Assembly (NCBI RefSeq): GCF_039724765.1
Contig: NZ_CP155729.1
Span: forward strand, 1,931,501-1,995,500
From: Sagittula stellata E-37
GTDB lineage: Bacteria; Pseudomonadota; Alphaproteobacteria; Rhodobacterales; Rhodobacteraceae
DNA: 64,000 nucleotides
Direction: 5' to 3'
Shown here: positions 9,439 to 17,688 of the stretch, one piece after another
Layout of the letters: each line of letters starts with the position of its first letter
How positions within the stretch are numbered: position 1 is the first letter of the stretch
Made by a program: the position numbers and the translations under genes
The notes under the pieces: generated by a model
What the model was told of the DNA's origin: nothing
Seen by the model: only the letters and a program-made list of their open reading frames with translations
Database searches by the model: none

Positions 9439-10155
9439 TCAGGCCGCGCGTGCCAAAGGGCCCGGGTATCTGGTTTGCTTATTGGAGCGGCAAAGCTCGT
9501 GCGGGCTGAGGTTCATGACGATGTCTTTGAACGGATTGAACGCTGCATAATGCGCCTGCGCGAGGTGCCAGAAGACATGCTCCCGCCGCCGGAGCACACG
9601 CAGGAAGAGGTCACGGTGGTCGGTGTGGAAAGTGGCAGGATCGCCGGGCAGAGGGACGAAGTCGTCGTCCGAAGCGCTGCCGCGCAGGATGGCCGCAGGA
9701 TCGGCTTCCGAACGGAAGATGTTGGTAAGCGTGACCGCAAGGAAATCCGTCGGGCTGCGCCAGTGGCTGCGCGCCCCCGTGAAGGGTGTTTCGTCATCGA
9801 GGCCCTGACAGACCAGCATCACCTGCGCCAGCGCGTGGACAAGGAAGGCGTCGGCGGTGCCCTGCCACGGGCCATGATATCCTGTACCCGCCTCATTTTT
9901 CGCGGAGAGTGCCAGCACGAAGCCCCGGCCCCGGCGGTGGAGCGCTTCTTTGGGCGACAATGCGTCGTCCGAGATGCACGGCACGATGAGCAGCGGACGG
10001 TCGATGTAGGCGATCAGGTACGTGGCGAGGAAATGCCAGCCTGGTGCAATTGCGTTCAGCCGCGCCTCCGTTTCATCCAGCCAGCACGTGCCGTGAACCG
10101 TGTCCGTCCGGAGGGTGATCCGGTCGTTGTACCGCCGTTGCTTTGCGCCGCGCAT
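9439..10155 (-). CDS. hypothetical protein, 238 residues
   Basis: No family recognised. The protein is soluble, rich in His and Arg, without a signal peptide, and has a hydrophobic patch around residues 45-65 (LATYLIAYIDRPLLIVP). Two histidine clusters (HTDHRD and REHVFWH) might bind metal, but there is no HExxH. ATG 10155 has AAGAGGA nine bases upstream and is preferred to longer frames. It is oriented with, and about 290 bases upstream of, the RTX/Hint gene; whether they are co-transcribed is unclear. Codon use matches neighbouring genes, so it is probably a real gene. Confidence 0.6.
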   Translation of the reverse strand: MRGAKQRRYNDRITLRTDTVHGTCWLDETEARLNAIAPGWHFLATYLIAYIDRPLLIVPCISDDALSPKEALHRRGRGFVLALSAKNEAGTGYHGPWQGTADAFLVHALAQVMLVCQGLDDETPFTGARSHWRSPTDFLAVTLTNIFRSEADPAAILRGSASDDDFVPLPGDPATFHTDHRDLFLRVLRRREHVFWHLAQAHYAAFNPFKDIVMNLSPHELCRSNKQTRYPGPLARAA

Positions 10156-10267
10156 GGTCTGGTCCTCTTGCTGAAAAACACCCGGGCAGAAATGTCCGTG
10201 GTTCAGTTCGTGAAGCAGACATGGGGGCAAACCGGAGCGCGGCCAACGGCGGGATTCCCTACCCGCT

Positions 10268-10299
10268 AAACGCGAAACGCCCGGCACTGGGCCGGACGT
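10268..10299 (-). terminator. probable terminator of the molybdenum hydroxylase operon
   Basis: On the minus strand ACGTCCGGC and GCCGGGCGT pair around a CCAGT loop, followed by TTTCGCGTTT. It lies just after the stop of the large subunit gene. Confidence 0.55.
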
Positions 10300-10321
10300 C
10301 CATGGTCATGTCAAATGTCGT

Positions 10322-12559
10322 TCAGACGTAGAAGTCGACATGGTGCCTGAGCGGAAGTGTACGATAGCGTTCGCCTGTCAGATCGAAAATCGCATTGGCC
10401 AGAGCGGGGGCGGCAGGCGGTGTGCCCGGTTCCCCGATGCCGCCGAGATGCTCCTGCGTTTCAAGGATGCGCACCCGGACCTGCGGCATCTGGGTGATGC
10501 GCAGAGGCTCGTAATCGGGGAAGTTCTTTTGCTGTACGGCACCCTCGGCAAAGGTGATCTCTTCGCCGATGGCCGCGGAAAGCCCCATGGCCAACCCACC
10601 TGTCAGCTGCGCCTCGATGTTGTCGGGAGCCAGTGCCACGCCGGGGTCGGCAGCCATCCAGGCCCGCGTGACCCGGATCGCATCGTCCTGCTTCTTCACC
10701 TCGACGACCACTGCGACGGGCGTGCCGAAGCTGTAGCACATGGCGACGCCGCGCCCGACACCGTCCGGTTTCTCATCCGTCCAGCCGGACATCTCCTTCA
10801 CGGCGTTCAGCACTTCCCAAGCGGGCAGGAACTCGTCCCGGCAAAGCGCCTGGCGGAACTCGATCGGGTCTGTCCCGGCGGCATGGGCCATCTCATCCAT
10901 GAAGCTTTCCATGAAGAAGCCGTTGATCGACGACCCCACAGAGCGCCAGAACCCGACCGGCGGCATCTCGGACGCGGCAAAGCCCTGCACGCGGTAATTG
11001 AAGATGTCGTAAGGCTGGTTGAAAGCGCCTTCCACGATGGCCTGATCGGGACCGCCGGGCGCGAATCCCGCTGCCCGGGTCAGGGCAGGGCCGGTGACGG
11101 GGGCCGAGGAAATGCGGGCCTCCAGCATCTCGGCCGTGCCTTCGCGCACCGCGCCCCGGAACCGTGCGATGGCGGCGGGGCGGTAGAAGTCGTGGGTCAT
11201 GTCCTCTTCGCGCGAATAGGTCAGCAGCACAGGAGAACCGGGCACCTCCTTGGCAATCCGCGTGGCATAGCGCACCGCGTCGACCTCGCCGCGCCGACCG
11301 AAGCCGCCGCCGAGGTAGGTCACGGTCATGTCCACATCCTCCTCGTCGAGGCCCGCTTCCTCGGCCGCGACACTGACCGCGAAGGTGGGCATCTGGCTGC
11401 CGGTCCAGAGCCGCAGCTTGCCGCCATCGAACCATGCGTTGCAGCTTTGCGGTTCCATCGTCGCATGGGCGAGGAAGGGCACGCGATACTCCGCCTCGAT
11501 CTGCTGGGCGTCGCGGTGCAGGCGGGTCACGTCGCCGTCGTCGCGCAGCATCGAATCCGGCTCCTTGTCAAAGGCCTGCTCCAGCGCTTTCGCCAGCGCC
11601 GCGTCGTCCTTCTGATAGCGCGCCGCAGTCCATTCGACAGGAATGCGGTTGACCGCGTCCTGCGCGATCCAGGTGTTGCTGGCAATCACCGCGAGGCCAT
11701 CGCCAAGGTCCACGACCTTCTCGACCCCGGGCATGCGCGAAACCTCGAAGGCGTCGAAGTCGCGCACTGTGGCACGAGTCGGCGCAAGGCGGATGGCCGC
11801 GAACTTCTGGCCCGGCAAACGGGTGTCGATGGCGAAGGTCGCGGTGCCGGTGGTCTTGGCAGGAATGTCCACGCGGTTGAACCGGGTGCCGAGGATCTTC
11901 CACGACTCCCTTTCACGCAGTTCTATGCGCGGCGCTTCGAGATCGACGGTTTCGGCAGCGAGGCGCGTATAGGGGATCTTTGTCCCGTCAGGCGCGATGA
12001 CGTTGCCCTTGTCGGTTACCAGTTCGGCGGGCGAGACGTCCAGACGGTTGGCGGCGGCCTGCACCAGCAGTTCGCGCGTGGTGGCCCCGACCACCCGCAT
12101 CCGCTCGAACCCGTCCTTCATGGCGGTCGACCCGCCCGTCACCTGCAGCGACATGACCTTGCCCACGTGGCCGATCAGATCGCCGAAGGAGCGCTGGAGG
12201 GAGGTCGCGTCATACCCCTTGCCCTCCACTGCAATGCCCAGCATCGCGTGGTTGTAGTAGGCCTGTGCGGGCGGGCCGTGGATGATGCGGATCTGGTCGA
12301 GCGTGACGTCGAGTTCCTCGGCGATCAGCGCGGCCCAGGTGGTCATCGTGCCCTGGCCCATTTCTGCGTGTGGCGCGACGACGGTGATGCCGTCATTGTC
12401 GATCACGACCCAAGGGTTCAGCGCGGTCTCGCCCTCGCCGGGTTGCAGCGGGTTGGGGGCGGGTTTCGCCACGTACCACGCGGCAAAGGCGGCGCCGCCG
12501 GCCACGGCGAGCGTGCCGAACAGGAAGGTGCGTCGGGCGATCTTGCCGATACTGGACAT
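10322..12559 (-). CDS. molybdopterin-binding large subunit, isoquinoline 1-oxidoreductase beta type
   Basis: A 745-residue member of the xanthine oxidase family in its two-subunit IorAB form. The N-terminus has a Tat signal (ARRTFLFG followed by a hydrophobic stretch). Two homologous aldehyde oxidase/xanthine dehydrogenase-type halves follow, with Gly-rich cofactor loops such as GGGFGRRG and, near the C-terminus, GGIGEPGTPP with the expected catalytic Glu. The enzyme would hydroxylate or oxidise an N-heterocycle or aldehyde in the periplasm and pass electrons to the [2Fe-2S] subunit encoded three bases upstream. The substrate cannot be told from sequence. No maturation chaperone or cytochrome gene is adjacent. 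Confidence 0.88.
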   Translation of the reverse strand: MSSIGKIARRTFLFGTLAVAGGAAFAAWYVAKPAPNPLQPGEGETALNPWVVIDNDGITVVAPHAEMGQGTMTTWAALIAEELDVTLDQIRIIHGPPAQAYYNHAMLGIAVEGKGYDATSLQRSFGDLIGHVGKVMSLQVTGGSTAMKDGFERMRVVGATTRELLVQAAANRLDVSPAELVTDKGNVIAPDGTKIPYTRLAAETVDLEAPRIELRERESWKILGTRFNRVDIPAKTTGTATFAIDTRLPGQKFAAIRLAPTRATVRDFDAFEVSRMPGVEKVVDLGDGLAVIASNTWIAQDAVNRIPVEWTAARYQKDDAALAKALEQAFDKEPDSMLRDDGDVTRLHRDAQQIEAEYRVPFLAHATMEPQSCNAWFDGGKLRLWTGSQMPTFAVSVAAEEAGLDEEDVDMTVTYLGGGFGRRGEVDAVRYATRIAKEVPGSPVLLTYSREEDMTHDFYRPAAIARFRGAVREGTAEMLEARISSAPVTGPALTRAAGFAPGGPDQAIVEGAFNQPYDIFNYRVQGFAASEMPPVGFWRSVGSSINGFFMESFMDEMAHAAGTDPIEFRQALCRDEFLPAWEVLNAVKEMSGWTDEKPDGVGRGVAMCYSFGTPVAVVVEVKKQDDAIRVTRAWMAADPGVALAPDNIEAQLTGGLAMGLSAAIGEEITFAEGAVQQKNFPDYEPLRITQMPQVRVRILETQEHLGGIGEPGTPPAAPALANAIFDLTGERYRTLPLRHHVDFYV

Positions 12560-12562
12560 GGA

Positions 12563-13018
12563 TCAGGCTCCTTGCGCGGCGGACTTGATGGCCGCGCGAA
12601 TGCGCGGGTAGGTGCCACAGCGGCAGAGATTGCCGGCCATGGCATCGTCGATCTGCTGATCGGTGGGGTTCGGCACCTCGTCCAGAAGCGCCGCCGCCTG
12701 CATGATCTGGCCCGACTGGCAGTAGCCGCATTGCGGCACCTGCGCGTCGATGAAGGCCTTCTGCAGACGGTGCAGCGCGTCGGGTGTGCCCAGCCCCTCG
12801 ATGGTGGTCACGTCGCCCTCGACGCTGTCGAGCGGGGTGACGCAGGCACGCACCGGCTGGCCGTCGATGTGCACCGTGCAGGCCCCGCAGGACGCGACGC
12901 CGCAGCCGTATTTCGTGCCCGTCAGGTTCAGCGCATCGCGCAGCACCCAGAGGAGCGGCACGTTGCCGGGCAGGTCGACCTCGTGGGCGGTTCCGTTGAC
13001 GGTCAGGGTGAATGGCAT
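12563..13018 (-). CDS. [2Fe-2S] small subunit of the molybdenum hydroxylase, IorA-like
   Basis: A 151-residue protein with both iron-sulfur sites of the family: the plant-ferredoxin type cluster ([13 protein letters not shown]) and the C-terminal helical-bundle cluster (CGYCQSGQ and NLCRCGTY). It carries electrons from the molybdenum site of the large subunit. ATG 13018 is chosen because AAGGAG precedes it and it matches the usual compact length; a longer upstream frame is not needed. The stop lies three bases before the large-subunit start, so the two are almost certainly translated from one message. Confidence 0.9.
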   Translation of the reverse strand: MPFTLTVNGTAHEVDLPGNVPLLWVLRDALNLTGTKYGCGVASCGACTVHIDGQPVRACVTPLDSVEGDVTTIEGLGTPDALHRLQKAFIDAQVPQCGYCQSGQIMQAAALLDEVPNPTDQQIDDAMAGNLCRCGTYPRIRAAIKSAAQGA

Positions 13019-13314
13019 GGGATCTCCTTCAGGGGAGCTTTGATTTGGCGGGCGCCGATGTTGCGCCCTTTGGTTCGATTGTGCGGCTTCCCGCGCCAAG
13101 GTCAAGGCGTGGCGCCCCGGCGCCCCCGGTTTCCCGCCCGGATGCTGCGGCATGTCGCGGGGGTGGTAACGTCTGGCCGTCCCGCGATGGGATGATCAGC
13201 GGGACCGACACCGAATATTGGCGGCAGGGAAAGTCCAGCCGCCGCGCAAAGGGACGGCCGGCGAGGCTGCAGTGCGATACGGTGGTCGACCTGACTGGCC
13301 GCTGAACCCCACAT

Positions 13315-13839
13315 CGCGGGCGTGACCCTGAACGCGCGGAATCGCGCGTGGAGCGTCGACTGCCGGACGCCCAGCATGTCGGCAGCGCCGCCGGGCCCCA
13401 CGACACAGACGCAGCGCTACCACAGGCAGGCGACGGGGTTCTGGGTCTCCTCCGCGCGGAACTTCTGCTGCGTGAGGACCTTTCCGGCGGCCCGGCCGCT
13501 GGCGGGAAGCGAGGCGTTCATTCCCTCGATCCGCAGCTTGGCGCCTTTGGATACGATCAGGGCGCACTCCACCACGTTCTGCAGCTCGCGCAGGTTGCCG
13601 GGCCAGGGATAGGCGACCTACTTGCGGACCGCGCCGGTGGTGGCCGTGAGCTCCGCGCGTTTGGCGAGGCGCAGGAAGTGCGCCGCCAGAAGCGGGGCTT
13701 CTTCGGTGCGTTCGCGCAGCTTGGGCAGCGCGGTGGGGAAGATGTTCAGGAAGAAGTACAGGTCTTCGTGGAGCCGCCCGGACATGCCCTCGCGCGAGTG
13801 AACGCGGCAAGCCTGAATGGCCATCTTCGGATACACCAA
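13315..13839 (-). pseudogene. remnant of a sigma-54-dependent transcriptional activator
   Basis: In one frame on the minus strand the C-terminal half of an NtrC-type AAA+ activator can be read: RLHEDLYFFLNIFPTALP, LRERTEEAPLLAAHFL, then after a TAG at 13618-13620 the conserved YPWPGNLRELQN, a second TAG at 13417-13419, and a Fis-type helix-turn-helix (GGAADMLGVRQSTLHARF). The Walker A and GAFTGA regions and any sensor domain are absent. The frame itself is intact apart from the two stops, so inactivation is by nonsense mutation and loss of the 5' half. It abuts a zone with mobile-element debris. Confidence 0.8.
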
Positions 13840-14428
13840 AGGCTTCTACAATCCGTGTTGCCGCCATCCAGCACTGGGCTGGAAAGGCCCAGTCGCTTTC
13901 GAACTTAACGTGGTTTGAACGATCACCGGGGCTACACGAAAACGCGACAGGTCCCTGGGGCGCCTCGACGATCCGTGGCCACGCCGCACGAGATCACGGC
14001 ATCCCGCACAACAGGCCCTGCATCGGGCGAGCGGTGACTTGCGCCACCATGCGGCGGCACCGCCACCCGAAGACCGGCGCGAAGCGCACCTGGGCGACCC
14101 CATGGAAAAGCGCGAACAGGAGATCCCCATCATGGGCATCTTCTCCGGCGATCTGTGGCAGCGCAGCCATTGCCTACCTTCGGGGCCAATGGTCTTTGGC
14201 TGTTGCGGTGCGAGCCGCGTCAATGTCAGCGCCAACAGAACCCGTTGCAACGAAACCCGCAAGCTTGCCTGCGAGAACAGGTTGAGCATCTCGCAAAGCT
14301 TATCGAGGCGCGGGTCTGCGGACCGATCCGCGATGCCTTCCGCCCGTTTAGGCCAAGGGTGTCCGCAAGGCCATCCCCAACGCCATCGAGGTCGGCGGCC
14401 CTCAGCGCTCTGCTAAGCCCGCTCGGGG

Positions 14429-14503
14429 GAGATCGAAGCCAGCTTCGCCGCGCTGTCGATGTCTGAGATCGAAGGCGTTATCCCGGTGCACTTGATGTGT
14501 TGA
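14429..14503 (+). pseudogene. C-terminal tail of a degenerate serine-recombinase gene, copy 1
   Basis: The 24-codon stretch beginning EIEASFAALSMSEIEG and ending PVHLMC-stop matches the end of the remnant at 30762-30996, which ends LETDFAARVAPEVDG ... PPAHLIC-stop. Similarity continues for about 90 bases past the stop into the repeat at 14587. The body of the gene is not recognisable here. The assignment rests on the second copy, where more of the recombinase C-terminal region survives. Confidence 0.5.
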
Positions 14504-14586
14504 AACGCGTGCAACATCGGCCCAACGCGGCCAGCGTGCATGGGCTGCACGGGTCCCGGCGAAGACTGCAAATTGCGGAGACGAAA

Positions 14587-14648
14587 GGGGGCTCTGCCCC
14601 CGTCCGCGCTTTGCGCGGACTCCCCCGGAGTATTTGGAAAGCAAAGAA
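14587..14648 (+). repeat. dispersed hairpin repeat, copy 1
   Basis: GGGGGCTCTGCCCCC, a second hairpin GTCCGCGC-TTT-GCGCGGAC, then the tail CCCCCGGAGTATTTGGAAA. It is the same element as at 17166, 31079, 39877, 39957 and 52444. Confidence 0.8.
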
Positions 14649-15134
14649 GCCAAGGGACGACGACCGCGGGCGTTTCACCTGTTGCCCGGATAGGTGTGAG
14701 CGTGCCAGTGACGCGGTGTGTACCCGTCTTTTCCATGTCACATCGCGTGAGGGTCGGTCTCGGGATGTTGGACCCTTAGGTGGCACTCATGGGCTCTTGG
14801 GAGATCGCGTTCCCTCCTGGGGAAGGACAGAGCGACACTTGAGCGCTGCGCCGGTCGCGCGGAAACTCAAAAGGGAAGATGCGCGCCGCTTCGGACATGG
14901 GAGGTTAAGCGGTCGGCGGTTCCAGTTCGCGGGACCTGGCGGGGTAGGGGGGCGTTTCGGGGCGTTGCCGGTGGAGGCCGCCGTCACATCCGAAAGCGGG
15001 TCGGTGCGGGATGTGGCGATCTTGAAATCGGTCGACGTTTCCCGCTGCTGTGCATGGGCATCGGCCCATGCAAGGGACGGGGCTGTCAAGAGCTGCGGGC
15101 CGGTGCCGGATCGTGGGGACACCGCGCAGGTGTT

Positions 15135-15884
15135 TCACACTTCGCCCCCGGCAATCTGGATGGCCTGGCCGTTCATGCTGCCTGAGTGAGGGCCGCAAAG
15201 GAACAGGGCCGCCTCCGCGACCTCTTCCGCCGTGACGAGGCGCCCGTGCGGGTTCACGCCGACCATCACGTCCCGGGCTTTCTGCGCGTCCATTCCGGTG
15301 CGTTCCATGATCGACGTGACGTTGCGGGTCACGATGTCGGTGTCGACATAGGCCGGGCAGAGGGCGTTGAAGGTGTAGGGCTTTTTTGCGTAATCCGCCG
15401 CCAGCCCCCGGATCAGCCCGAGTAGAGCGTGTTTCGAAGCGGTGTAGGTGGGTGCGCCCTTCAACCCCTTCAACCCGGCTACGGAGGAGACGGCGATGAC
15501 CCGGCCCCAGTCCGTCCCGGTCATGGTCTTCAGGGACTCGCGGATCGTCAGGAAGGCGCCATCGACGTTGATCGCCATCATCTGCCGCCAGAAGTCCATG
15601 TCGGTCTTGAGAAGAGCGCGGCCTTCGGCGATCCCGGCGTTCGGCACGCAGATCTGGATGGGACCGCGCGCCTCCGCGGCGGTGGCGATGCCGCGCGTGA
15701 CGGAAGCCTCGTCCGCGACATCCATCTGCAGCGCGAAGATCCGGTCGGTGGCGGCGTCCTGCAGCGGAGCGGCGCGGCGGCCGGTGATCGTCACAAGTGC
15801 CCCTTCGCGTGCCAGCGCGCGCGCAATGGCGAGGCCGATTCCCGTGCCGCCACCGGTGACGAGAGCGTGTTTGCCCTGCAACAT
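15135..15884 (-). CDS. short-chain dehydrogenase/reductase
   Basis: A 249-residue classical SDR: cofactor motif TGGGTGIG, structural PNAG, catalytic Ser in VSSVAG and the catalytic YTASK. It ends with a membrane-free C-terminus, MNGQAIQIAGG. The sequence is closest in feel to 3-hydroxyacyl-CoA or 3-hydroxybutyrate dehydrogenases, so a role in fatty or aromatic acid breakdown is possible but inferred. ATG 15884 has GGGGGA six bases upstream. It is divergent from the metallo-beta-lactamase-fold gene at 16040, and a near-perfect inverted repeat sits in the shared region. Confidence 0.88.
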   Translation of the reverse strand: MLQGKHALVTGGGTGIGLAIARALAREGALVTITGRRAAPLQDAATDRIFALQMDVADEASVTRGIATAAEARGPIQICVPNAGIAEGRALLKTDMDFWRQMMAINVDGAFLTIRESLKTMTGTDWGRVIAVSSVAGLKGLKGAPTYTASKHALLGLIRGLAADYAKKPYTFNALCPAYVDTDIVTRNVTSIMERTGMDAQKARDVMVGVNPHGRLVTAEEVAEAALFLCGPHSGSMNGQAIQIAGGEV

Positions 15885-15990
15885 ATGTCCCCCTTGTTCT
15901 CCCCTGTCCCGCGCGTCGGATGCGCGCGGTGTGGGTCGCAGCTTAACCACGTGAGGAGCGTGGGCAAGGCGGCGAGTGCCTTGGCAAAAC

Positions 15991-16008
15991 CATTCACGTA
16001 TGCGAATG
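15991..16008. promoter_or_regulatory. inverted repeat in a divergent promoter region
   Basis: CATTCACGTATGCGAATG is an 18-base inverted repeat with two mismatched pairs, located between the SDR and the metallo-beta-lactamase-fold genes. Size and symmetry suit a TetR- or MarR-type dimer. No regulator gene is adjacent. Confidence 0.45.
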
Positions 16009-16039
16009 TGTGATCGGTTTCGACGGGAGGACTGATTTC

Positions 16040-16987
16040 ATGAGAACGTTGATTGTTGCCGGGCTGGTGCTGGTGGGGATGCCGGCGCTGGCCAACGAAG
16101 AGATAGCCGACAAGTATCCGCAATCCGAACTGTACGATGCGCCCGTCGAGTTCATACCCGGCGTCTGGACCGCGATCGGGGCGACCGCTCCGCCGACCTA
16201 TGAGAATGCCGGCCACAACAACAACCTCAGTTTCGTGGTCACCGACGCGGGCGTTGTGGTCGTGAATGGCGGTGCGTCGGTGCGGCTGGCGGCGGCGCTG
16301 CACGACGAGATCCGGAAGGTCACGGACCTGCCGGTGAAGCTGGTCATCAACGAGAACGGACAGGGGCATGCCATGCTCGGCAACGCCTACTGGGCCGACC
16401 TGGGCGTCGACATCCTCGCCCATGCGGAGGCGATCGAGGAGGTCGAAGAGAACGGCGACTTCATCCTGCAGGCCATGCAGGCGTACAACCGCGACAAGGC
16501 GGAGGGGACGCGGGTGGCGGTGCCGAACCTGTCCTTCGACGACCGGTATGCCTTCGAACTGGGCGGTGTGACGTTCGAGGTGCTGCACCTCGGCCCGGCG
16601 CACGGGCCCGGTGACGCGCAAGTCTGGATCCCCGAATGGGACCTCGTGATCGCCGGGGACATCGCCTTTCACGAGCGCATGCCGCCGATCTTCGGCGACA
16701 CCTGTACATCTTGCTGGATCGAGACCTTCGAAGGGCCGTTCACCGATTTGCAGGCGTCATACGTGATCCCGGGCCACGGCCACCCCACGAACATGGGCAC
16801 GGTGACGGAAGGCACGGTCGGATATCTTCGCGACCTGCGCGAGAAGATCGGCGCGCATATCGACGAGGGAGGCGACCTGGCCGCTGCCTACTACGTCGAC
16901 CAGTCGCGGTGGGCGCATCTCGATACCTTCGAGGAGCTGGCGACGAAGAACGCGGGGCGGGTGTTCGAGGAGATGGAGTGGGAGTGA
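16040..16987 (+). CDS. periplasmic metallo-beta-lactamase-fold protein with a degenerate metal motif
   Basis: A 315-residue protein with a Sec signal ending near ALAN. The fold is supported by the order of conserved pieces: VINENGQGHAMLGN where the family has THxHxDHxxGN, then LGPAHGPGD, VIAGDIAF and VIPGHGHP. The last three keep their His and Asp ligands, but the first motif retains only its final His. The nearest general family is the SoxH-like or quinoprotein-relay-type hydrolases found in oxidation gene clusters. With the first metal site mostly lost it may bind a single metal or not be a hydrolase. ATG 16040 has GGGAGGA upstream and gives the signal peptide; the upstream ATG does not. 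Confidence 0.8.
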   Translation: MRTLIVAGLVLVGMPALANEEIADKYPQSELYDAPVEFIPGVWTAIGATAPPTYENAGHNNNLSFVVTDAGVVVVNGGASVRLAAALHDEIRKVTDLPVKLVINENGQGHAMLGNAYWADLGVDILAHAEAIEEVEENGDFILQAMQAYNRDKAEGTRVAVPNLSFDDRYAFELGGVTFEVLHLGPAHGPGDAQVWIPEWDLVIAGDIAFHERMPPIFGDTCTSCWIETFEGPFTDLQASYVIPGHGHPTNMGTVTEGTVGYLRDLREKIGAHIDEGGDLAAAYYVDQSRWAHLDTFEELATKNAGRVFEEMEWE

Positions 16988-17165
16988 CATGGCGCGCGCC
17001 CTTTGGCGCCGAAGGTGCGCTTAGGGTTGTGTAGGTCTGGGGCGCCGTCGTTGAGGTGCAGGCCATCCGGGTGGCGACCGTTCCGGCTGCAATCGACGCG
17101 TCATTCGGACACTGGAATTCCGGCGCGCGCCGGTGCAGACCGGGCGTGTGATGTCCGGTATCGGA

Positions 17166-17225
17166 GGGGGCTCTGCCCCCGCCTCTCCTGCGGAGAAGCC
17201 CCCCGAGGTATTTGGACCAAGATGA
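17166..17225 (+). repeat. dispersed hairpin repeat, copy 2
   Basis: GGGGGCTCTGCCCCC, a shorter second hairpin TCTCC-TGC-GGAGA, then CCCCCCGAGGTATTTGGACC and AAGATGAA. The end of the element runs directly into the ribosome site of the next gene (GGTGAGG at 17227). Confidence 0.8.
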
Positions 17226-17241
17226 AGGTGAGGGTCGCGTG

Positions 17242-17688
17242 GTGAAATGGCTGGACATGCCGCCCGTCTGGTTGGCGGGGTTTGTCGCACTTGCGTGGTG
17301 GCAGAAGACCGCGTTTCCGCGCGGGTCCTTCGGGCCTGTCTGGGCGGATCTGCTGGGCGGGATGCTGGTCGGGGGTGGGGTGATCCTTGCGGCGCTGGCG
17401 ATCTTCGAGATGCGGCGCCACCGCACGACTGTCATTCCGCATCGCCACGCCGACCGGCTGGTGACCACCGGGATTTTCAAGCGGACGCGCAATCCGATCT
17501 ATCTTGGCGACACGATGATCCTCGCCGGTCTGATACTCTATTGGGACGCGGTGCTTGCGCTGCCGCTGGTGCCGATCTTCGTATGGGTGATCGAAAGACG
17601 GTTCGTCGTCCCTGAAGAGGCGCGGCTGAGGCGGGCATTTGCGGTTGCTTTCGCGCGGTACGCACGGGAGACGCGCCGCTGGGTGTGA
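17242..17688 (+). CDS. ICMT/PEMT-type membrane methyltransferase
   Basis: A 148-residue integral membrane protein with about four hydrophobic segments and the family signature TGIFKRTRNPIYLG, followed by RRFVVPEEARLRRAF and a C-terminal RYARETRRW. These residues bind S-adenosylmethionine in isoprenylcysteine carboxylmethyltransferase relatives. The bacterial substrate is unknown. GTG 17242 is preferred because GGTGAGG lies at the right distance and family members commonly begin close to the first membrane segment; GTG 17239 is an alternative. The repeat just upstream supplies much of the leader. Confidence 0.82.
   Translation: MKWLDMPPVWLAGFVALAWWQKTAFPRGSFGPVWADLLGGMLVGGGVILAALAIFEMRRHRTTVIPHRHADRLVTTGIFKRTRNPIYLGDTMILAGLILYWDAVLALPLVPIFVWVIERRFVVPEEARLRRAFAVAFARYARETRRWV

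Larger units (their letters stand above)
13840..15134. other. decayed non-coding zone
   Basis: About 1.3 kb between the sigma-54 activator remnant and the SDR gene. It contains a serine-recombinase tail (14429-14503) and a hairpin repeat (14587-14648). The open frames that cross it have no recognisable domain and no good start sites, and I treat them as chance. The rest holds nothing I can identify. Confidence 0.6.

Noticed and set aside
10340..13195. 951-codon open frame antisense to the molybdenum hydroxylase genes
   Set aside because: The sense strand encodes clear IorA/IorB families; the antisense translation has no recognisable domain.
13846..14289. 147-codon minus-strand frame next to the sigma-54 remnant
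   Set aside because: Composition is Arg/Ser-rich noise with no domain or start signal.
14497..15189. 230-codon frame in the decayed zone
   Set aside because: It crosses the hairpin repeat and the end of the SDR gene, has no ribosome site and no family.
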